A DNA stretch of 27,929 bases from an uncultured Granulicatella sp. (GTDB taxonomy: Bacteria; Bacillota; Bacilli; Lactobacillales; Aerococcaceae). Of the stretch, positions 23,017 to 27,929 are shown in pieces. The stretch's first letter is position 1; each line of letters begins with the position of its first letter. The notes under the pieces are model-generated. The model ran no database searches. It was not told the DNA's origin and saw nothing but the letters and a program-made list of their open reading frames with translations. Location of the stretch: positions 1 to 27,929 of the forward strand of contig CAMYBO010000004.1 in NCBI GenBank assembly GCA_947254045.1, given 5' to 3'. A program made the translations under genes and the position numbers.

Positions 23017-23625
23017 TTGGAATTAAAAGCACTGGATGGAATCAACAAAAACGAATTATCAATGGTTGAAGTAGCACATGCTATCTTGGAAACAAAACAA
23101 GAAGTGATGGACTTTAATCAATTACTAGTAGAAGTTCAATCATATATGGAGTTAAGCGATGCGCAATTAGAAGCACGTATGGCTCGTTTTTATACAGATT
23201 TAAATATTGATGGAAGCTTCATTTCACTTGGAGAAAATCGTTGGGGCTTACGTTCATGGTATCCAATCGATTCAATCGATGAAGAAATTGTTTCATCAAT
23301 GGATGATGAAGACTTGAAAAAACGTCGTAAAAAACGTAAAAAAGTTAATGCCTTTGGATCTGAAGAAGATATTATCGACTACAATGATGATGATCCAGAA
23401 GATGAAGATGCCTTGTTAGAAGATGAAGATGATGACGAGGTTATCGATTTAGACGATGATGTAGACGATGAAGAAGAAACAGAATTAGATGCATATCGTT
23501 CAGATTTAAGCGAATTAGGTGATGACGAAGAGTTAGATGAAAACGTTAGTGCAGATGAAGATTTATCAATTATTAGTGATGAAGAGTTAGACGGCGATTA
23601 TGATGAAGAAGAGGATGAATTATAA
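23017..23625 (+). CDS. rpoE: DNA-directed RNA polymerase delta subunit
   Basis: 202 residues. The N-terminal HARE-HTH domain (about 1-90) reads KNELSMVEVAHAILETK and later FISLGENRWGLRSWYPID. Then a basic KKRRKKRKKVNAFG patch and a disordered tail of about 90 residues made mostly of Asp and Glu, the normal layout of Firmicutes delta. The subunit displaces nucleic acid from core polymerase and makes initiation sensitive to initiating NTP levels. I prefer the TTG at 23017, eight bases after AAAGGAAG; the GTG at 23008 overlaps the ribosome site. Its own promoter and terminator suggest it is expressed separately. Confidence 0.96.
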   Translation: MELKALDGINKNELSMVEVAHAILETKQEVMDFNQLLVEVQSYMELSDAQLEARMARFYTDLNIDGSFISLGENRWGLRSWYPIDSIDEEIVSSMDDEDLKKRRKKRKKVNAFGSEEDIIDYNDDDPEDEDALLEDEDDDEVIDLDDDVDDEEETELDAYRSDLSELGDDEELDENVSADEDLSIISDEELDGDYDEEEDEL

Positions 23626-23650
23626 TCCTTTCTCATCCATAAAATGTTAG

Positions 23651-23681
23651 AAAGAGGGAGTGCGTAGCGCTCCTCTTTTTT
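23651..23681 (+). terminator. Rho-independent terminator after rpoE
   Basis: AAAGAGGGAGTGC (23651-23663) pairs with GCGCTCCTCTTT (23667-23678), one bulged G and one G-T, loop GTA, T-run to 23681. The ribosome site of the next gene begins only three bases later. Confidence 0.9.
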
Positions 23682-23696
23682 ATAGGAGGAAAAATT

Positions 23697-24137
23697 TTGA
23701 AAAAAATTTTGAAAAAAATTTTGTCATCTTTTTTTGATGCGACTTTTCTAAAATTTATTTTAGTAGGGGTCATCAACACGTTAATCGGAACAGTGGTAAT
23801 GTTTTATTGCTTTAATGTATTAGCGTGGAGTTATTGGATTTCTAGTGCATTGAATTATATTGTAGGAAGTATTGTGAGTTATTTGTTGAATAAGCGATAT
23901 ACTTTCCAGCAAAAAGGTCATGATTGGTATACTGTTTTGAAATTCATTACGAATATTACGGTTTGTTACGTTCTTGCTTATGGATTAGCGAAGCCACTTG
24001 TTACATGGATACTTTCAGGAGTCTCTACGAATATACAAGGGAATGTTGCACTATTGACAGGAATGGTTTTATTTGTTGGATTGAATTATATCGGGCAAAG
24101 ATTTTGGGCTTTTTCACTCAAGAAAGAGTTAGAATAA
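23697..24137 (+). CDS. GtrA-family membrane protein
   Basis: 146 residues, four hydrophobic helices in the GtrA pattern (PF04138): FLKFILVGVINTLIGTVVMF, ISSALNYIVGSIVSYLLNKRYTF, a middle helix with KFITNITVCYVLAYGLAK, and MVLFVGLNYIGQRFWAF. GtrA-like proteins are thought to flip or position lipid-linked sugars for wall or glycan decoration. No glycosyltransferase is adjacent, so the role is open. TTG start at 23697 with AGGAGG seven bases before. The first codons are a 12-bp repeat (KKIL KKIL), giving further in-frame TTG codons at 23709 and 23721. No promoter is obvious between the rpoE terminator and the start, so it may depend on read-through. Confidence 0.88.
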   Translation: MKKILKKILSSFFDATFLKFILVGVINTLIGTVVMFYCFNVLAWSYWISSALNYIVGSIVSYLLNKRYTFQQKGHDWYTVLKFITNITVCYVLAYGLAKPLVTWILSGVSTNIQGNVALLTGMVLFVGLNYIGQRFWAFSLKKELE

Positions 24138-24187
24138 TGGCTTGCTCATAAAAGAGTTAGTGGTTTAATTATAGGAATCGTTATGGT

Positions 24188-24193
24188 AAAATA
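24188..24193 (+). promoter_or_regulatory. Probable metG promoter
   Basis: TAAAAT preceded by TGG (extended -10), with a weak TTTAAT (24165-24170) 17 bases upstream, 35 bases before metG. Confidence 0.45.
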
Positions 24194-24227
24194 ACACTAT
24201 CTATAGATTTAAGGGGGATACTGCCAA

Positions 24228-26240
24228 ATGGCGGAAGATAAGAAAACTTTTTATTTAACAACACCAATTTATTACCCAAGTGGACAATTACATATCGGAC
24301 ATGCATATACAACTGTAGCAAGTGATGCAATGATTCGTTATAAAAAATTACAAGGTTATGATACTTATTTCTTAACAGGAACAGATGAACACGGACAAAA
24401 AATTCAACAAAAAGCTCAAGAAGCAGGAGTGAGCGAAATTGAATTTGTCGATAATATTATTTTTGGTATTCAAGATTTATGGAAAAAATTAGATGTTTCT
24501 TATGATGATTTTATTCGTACAACACAACCTCGTCATAAAAAATCTGTACAGAAAATTTTCCAAAAATTAGTGGATAATGGAGATATTTACTTAGGTGAAT
24601 ATGAAGGTTGGTATTCTGTGAGTGATGAAGAATACTTTACAGAATCTCAATTAGTGGAAGTGTATCGTGATGCTGATGGAAAAATGATCGGCGGAGTGGC
24701 TCCAAGTGGTCATGAAGTCCAATTAGTGAAAGAAGAATCTTATTTCTTCAGAATGAGTAAATATGCAGATCGCCTATTACAATACTATGAAGAACATCCA
24801 GAATTTATTCAACCAGAATCTCGTAAAAATGAAATGATTAATAACTTCATCAAACCAGGTTTGGAAGATTTAGCTGTTTCTCGTACATCATTTGACTGGG
24901 GTATTCCAGTGCCAAATGATCCAAAACATGTCATTTATGTATGGATTGATGCGTTATCAAACTATATTACAGCTTTAGGCTATGGAAGTGATAACGAAAC
25001 ATTATTTAACCGTTACTGGCCAGCAGATGTACACTTTATTGGAAAAGAAATCGTTCGTTTCCATACGATTTATTGGCCAATTATGTTAATGGCATTAGAT
25101 TTACCATTACCGAAGAAAATTTTTGCCCATGGTTGGTTATTAATGAAAGACGGTAAAATGTCTAAATCTAAAGGGAATGTAGTCGACCCTAATACATTAA
25201 TTGAACGTTATGGTTTAGATGCTTTACGTTATTATTTATTACGTGAAGTACCATTTGGTTCAGACGGTATTTTCACACCAGAATCATTTGTAGAACGCAT
25301 TAATTATGACTTAGCAAATGACTTAGGAAACTTACTAAACCGTACAGTAGCGATGATTAATAAATATTTCGATGGAACAATTCCAGCTTATTCAGCACCA
25401 GTTTCAAGCTTTGATCATGAATTAGTAGAAGCTTCAAAAGTGATGATTGAAGAAGTAGAAGCAGCAATGGAAGAAATGCAATTTTCAGTTGCGTTATCAG
25501 CAATTTGGAAATTTGTTTCTCGTACAAATAAATATATTGATGAAACAACTCCTTGGGCAGCTGTAAAAGATGAAGCACGTCAAGAAGAATTAGCTCGTAC
25601 AATGAGTTACTTAGCAGAAAGCTTACGTATTATTGCAGTAGCTTTACAACCATTCTTAACACAAACACCAGGAAAAATCTTAGCACAATTAGGAATTCAG
25701 GATGAAGCTTTACGTGATTATCCGTCACTTCATACATTTGGAGTAATTCCAGCTGGTACAAAAGTTGTTGAAAAAGGACAACCAATCTTCCCACGTTTAG
25801 ATATGGAAGAAGAAGTTGCTTATATTCAAAGCAAAATGGGTGGAACTGTTAAAGAAGAAGTTGCGACAGAATGGAATCCAGAAGAAGTAGAATTAACAAC
25901 TGAAAAAGAATCAATCAAATATGATGACTTTGACAAGTTAGAATTAAAAGTTGCAGAAGTTATTGACTGTAAACCAGTGGAAGGTGCAGATAAATTATTA
26001 CAATTCCGATTAGATGCTGGAGATGCTGGCGGACACCGTCAAATTTTATCTGGTATCGCTCAATGGTATCCAAACCCAGAAGAATTTATCGGGGAAAAAG
26101 TAGTAATTGTGGCAAACTTAAAACCACGTAAGATGAGAGGACAAATTAGCCAAGGGATGATCTTATCGGCAGAAAAAGATGGAGTATTACAAGTCGTATT
26201 AGCTCCTCAAGAAATGCCAAATGGTTCATTTGTTTCATAA
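24228..26240 (+). CDS. metG: Methionyl-tRNA synthetase with C-terminal tRNA-binding domain
   Basis: 670 residues. The class-I HIGH motif is at 22-25 (LHIGHAYTT) and KMSKS at 310-314; LTGTDEHGQKIQQKA and FIGKEIVRFHTIYWPIMLMA are conserved core. The C-terminal ~105 residues (YDDFDKLELKVAEVIDCKPV onward) form the OB-fold tRNA-binding domain (Trbp111-like) that dimerises the enzyme. The connective-peptide knuckle region, YSVSDEEYFTESQLVE to GHEVQLVKEESYFF, has no cysteines, so the zinc-binding knuckle of many MetRS is absent. AAGGGGG precedes the ATG. It attaches methionine to initiator and elongator tRNA(Met). No T-box was seen upstream. Confidence 0.98.
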   Translation: MAEDKKTFYLTTPIYYPSGQLHIGHAYTTVASDAMIRYKKLQGYDTYFLTGTDEHGQKIQQKAQEAGVSEIEFVDNIIFGIQDLWKKLDVSYDDFIRTTQPRHKKSVQKIFQKLVDNGDIYLGEYEGWYSVSDEEYFTESQLVEVYRDADGKMIGGVAPSGHEVQLVKEESYFFRMSKYADRLLQYYEEHPEFIQPESRKNEMINNFIKPGLEDLAVSRTSFDWGIPVPNDPKHVIYVWIDALSNYITALGYGSDNETLFNRYWPADVHFIGKEIVRFHTIYWPIMLMALDLPLPKKIFAHGWLLMKDGKMSKSKGNVVDPNTLIERYGLDALRYYLLREVPFGSDGIFTPESFVERINYDLANDLGNLLNRTVAMINKYFDGTIPAYSAPVSSFDHELVEASKVMIEEVEAAMEEMQFSVALSAIWKFVSRTNKYIDETTPWAAVKDEARQEELARTMSYLAESLRIIAVALQPFLTQTPGKILAQLGIQDEALRDYPSLHTFGVIPAGTKVVEKGQPIFPRLDMEEEVAYIQSKMGGTVKEEVATEWNPEEVELTTEKESIKYDDFDKLELKVAEVIDCKPVEGADKLLQFRLDAGDAGGHRQILSGIAQWYPNPEEFIGEKVVIVANLKPRKMRGQISQGMILSAEKDGVLQVVLAPQEMPNGSFVS

Positions 26241-26267
26241 TCAATAGGAAACACAGTTATTGTAGGG

Positions 26268-26297
26268 AGAGTACGTTGCTTTACAACGTGCTCTTTC
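26268..26297 (+). terminator. Hairpin after metG, weak terminator
   Basis: AGAGTACGTTG (26268-26278) with CAACGTGCTCT (26284-26294), one G-T, loop CTTTA, followed only by TTC. The short T-run makes it a weak terminator; it overlaps the next promoter. Confidence 0.55.
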
Positions 26298-26304
26298 GTA
26301 TATA
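26276..26304 (+). promoter_or_regulatory. Probable brnQ promoter overlapping the metG hairpin
   Basis: TTGCTT (26276-26281), 17-base spacer, TATATA (26299-26304), 25 bases before brnQ. The -35 box lies at the loop of the hairpin at 26268-26294. Confidence 0.5.
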
Positions 26305-26328
26305 TAAGAGAAAAAAGGAGAATATACG

Positions 26329-27690
26329 ATGAAAAAGGGCTTATTAACAGGTTTATTATTATTTGGTTTCTTTTTTGGGGCAGGAAATTTAATCTTTCCT
26401 CCTTCATTAGGATTATTTTCTGGTGAGTATTTCTGGTCAGCGATTGCGGGATTTATTTTATCAGGCGTAGGTATTCCAATTATTACATTAATTGTGGGTG
26501 CCACAAGCAATGGAAGTTTTAAACATGAATTAGAGACAAAAGTTCATTCTGTATTTGCGGTAGCATTTTTATCAATTTTATATTTATCAATTGGACCATT
26601 TTTTGCAATTCCAAGAACAGCAACAGTATCGTATTCAATTAGTATCCAGCCATTTGAAACGGCATTAGCTTCAATGGGAATTTCGGGTACTTTCTCATTG
26701 TTTATTTATACAGTATTATATTTTGCTGCAGCGTATTGGATTGCGATTCATCGTTCTAGGATTTTAAATAGTATCGGGGAAATTTTAACCCCATTATTTG
26801 CAGGATTAATTTTAGTCTTAGTGTTATTAGGAGCGATTAAATATGCAGGAGTAGCTCCAATGGAAGCAGCAACGGCTTATCAAAAGGGGGGCTCATTTGG
26901 AAATGGATTTATTGAAGGATATAATACATTAGATGCCTTAGCTTCTGTTGCCTTCTGTGTGGTTGCAGTGAATACATTGAAGAAATTCCATTTTTCTTCA
27001 AAAGAAGAATTTACAAAAACGATTATCGGTGTAGGTTTAGTAACTGCAATAGGATTTAGTATTTTATATCTAGGATTAGCAAATCTAGGAAATCATTTTA
27101 CAGTACCTGCAGATGTGTTAGCAGATAAAGCGGTGAATAAAGGGTCATATATTTTAGCAGCTGCTTCAAAAGATATTTTTGGAGTGTTTGGACAAGTATT
27201 TTTAGGAGCAATGGTTATTTTAACGTGCTTTACTACAACTGTTGGTTTGATTGTTTCAACAGGAGAGTTTTTTGAAGAGTTATTCCCTAAATATTCTTAT
27301 AAAGTGTATGCAACAGTGTTCTCTTTCATTGGATTTGGGATTTCGAATTTAGGATTAAATACAGTCATTAAAGTTTCGCTGCCAGTATTATTAATTTTAT
27401 ATCCAATTACCATTATTATGGTTGTATTAATTATCTTGAATAAATTTGTGCCACTTTCTAAAATTGGAATGAAGTTAACAGTAGGTTTAACAGTACTAGT
27501 ATCAGTGTTCACAGTATTAGGAGATACGTTAAAATTATCTGCATTAACTACTGTGATGAATCAATTACCGTTTTCTACTTTATCGTTAGGATGGGTCGTT
27601 CCAGCATTAATTGGAATTGTGATTGCTTTTGTTTTAAGTGATAAACAAAAAGGGGAAGTTTTTGATTTTGAAAAAATTTTAGCAGAGTAA
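26329..27690 (+). CDS. brnQ: Branched-chain amino acid transporter (BrnQ / LIVCS family)
   Basis: 453 residues, about twelve membrane helices, usual LIVCS length. Signature features: LLFGFFFGAGNLIFPPSLGLFSG in helix 1, SIGPFFAIPRTATVSYSI, and YNTLDALASVAFCVVAVNTLKKF. These carriers take up leucine, isoleucine and valine with Na+ or H+. AAAAGGAG is well placed before the ATG at 26329. It is followed after 14 bases by the start of another membrane-protein gene, so an operon of two is likely. Confidence 0.95.
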   Translation: MKKGLLTGLLLFGFFFGAGNLIFPPSLGLFSGEYFWSAIAGFILSGVGIPIITLIVGATSNGSFKHELETKVHSVFAVAFLSILYLSIGPFFAIPRTATVSYSISIQPFETALASMGISGTFSLFIYTVLYFAAAYWIAIHRSRILNSIGEILTPLFAGLILVLVLLGAIKYAGVAPMEAATAYQKGGSFGNGFIEGYNTLDALASVAFCVVAVNTLKKFHFSSKEEFTKTIIGVGLVTAIGFSILYLGLANLGNHFTVPADVLADKAVNKGSYILAAASKDIFGVFGQVFLGAMVILTCFTTTVGLIVSTGEFFEELFPKYSYKVYATVFSFIGFGISNLGLNTVIKVSLPVLLILYPITIIMVVLIILNKFVPLSKIGMKLTVGLTVLVSVFTVLGDTLKLSALTTVMNQLPFSTLSLGWVVPALIGIVIAFVLSDKQKGEVFDFEKILAE

Positions 27691-27704
27691 GAAGGTAGGC
27701 GAAT

Positions 27705-27929
27705 ATGTTTTTATATGGAATTACGACAATCGTATTGATAGCTCTACTTTTTTCAATGTGGAAAGATAATCGTAGTTTGTGGAATCCAGCTTTGTTAGTG
27801 ATTGAAGTGTTGTTTTTATATTTATCGATTGCGAATGCCTTTTTCAGTTTTGGGTATGAAAATGCGTATTTAGTGATGATTGCAGGATTTCTCTTAATTC
27901 CAATTATCATTGTTTTCAGTGGAATATTT
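27705..27929 (+). CDS. N-terminal part of a membrane protein (YdcF-family candidate), cut by the window end
   Basis: 75 codons without a stop: MFLYGITTIVLIALLFSMWKD, then NRSLWNPALLVIEVLFLYLS and a third hydrophobic stretch VMIAGFLLIPIIIVFSGIF at the edge. Three membrane helices with a short charged turn resemble the extended N-terminus that Lactobacillales YdcF/SanA-type proteins carry before their cytosolic or extracellular DUF218 domain. That domain lies outside the window, so this name is tentative. GAAGGTAGG provides a ribosome site about 7 bases before the ATG; it follows brnQ by 14 bases. Confidence 0.6.
   Translation, partial: MFLYGITTIVLIALLFSMWKDNRSLWNPALLVIEVLFLYLSIANAFFSFGYENAYLVMIAGFLLIPIIIVFSGIF

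Noticed and set aside
1..27929. CRISPR array, insertion sequence, prophage or tRNA genes
   Set aside because: No repeat-spacer pattern, transposase, integrase or tRNA-like cloverleaf was found on reading the window.

Overview
The window is low-GC, densely coded DNA with strong AGGAGG-type ribosome sites and sigma-A promoters. It is typical of a Gram-positive lactic-acid-type bacterium (Lactobacillales). The pcrA-ligA-camS-gatCAB block, the rpoE (delta) gene and the lipoproteins fit Carnobacteriaceae or Enterococcaceae-like genomes. A Granulicatella-like source is my best guess, but I cannot prove the genus from the sequence. Bases 1-45 are not biology: they are Illumina Nextera adapter/transposon-end sequence left at a contig end, and they cut the first gene.

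Left part (46-5958), mostly uptake and regulation. On the minus strand a lipoprotein with a DUF4430 (transcobalamin-C-like) domain overlaps a truncated ECF-transporter S component. Then come a formate/nitrite channel and an orphan oligopeptide-binding lipoprotein. A GNAT acetyltransferase and an AraC-type regulator follow on the minus strand. Divergent from the regulator is a folate-type ECF S component (folT) behind a clear tetrahydrofolate riboswitch, with a dyad sitting on the -10 box and a possible 16-codon leader ORF. A 59-residue tautomerase follows with its own promoter.

Middle part (5959-11722). A GntR/YtrA-type repressor gene with a perfect 20-bp palindrome in its leader starts a tightly packed operon: repressor, ABC ATPase, membrane permease and a 411-residue membrane-anchored protein I do not recognise. 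It ends in a small structured RNA-like element plus terminator. Next are an NRAMP Mn(II) transporter, a small membrane-protein gene broken by one in-frame TGA, and an ArAE/FUSC-type membrane protein on the minus strand.

Right part (11830-27929), mainly housekeeping on the plus strand. It holds a GH73 glucosaminidase, a degenerate PurK-like ATP-grasp protein, pcrA, ligA and camS, all close together. The gatCAB amidotransferase operon has a promoter whose spacer is filled by a 20-bp dyad. It is followed by a DUF1934/YwiB protein, rpoE, a GtrA-family protein, metG, a BrnQ branched-chain amino acid carrier, and the start of a membrane protein (YdcF-like N-terminus?) that runs off the end.

No rRNA, tRNA, CRISPR array, insertion sequence or prophage gene was seen. 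The most unusual items are the degenerate PurK-like protein, the uncharacterised GntR-ABC operon, the unassigned structured element at 9313-9397, the DUF4430/ECF pair, the nonsense-broken small gene, and several dyads placed directly on promoters.
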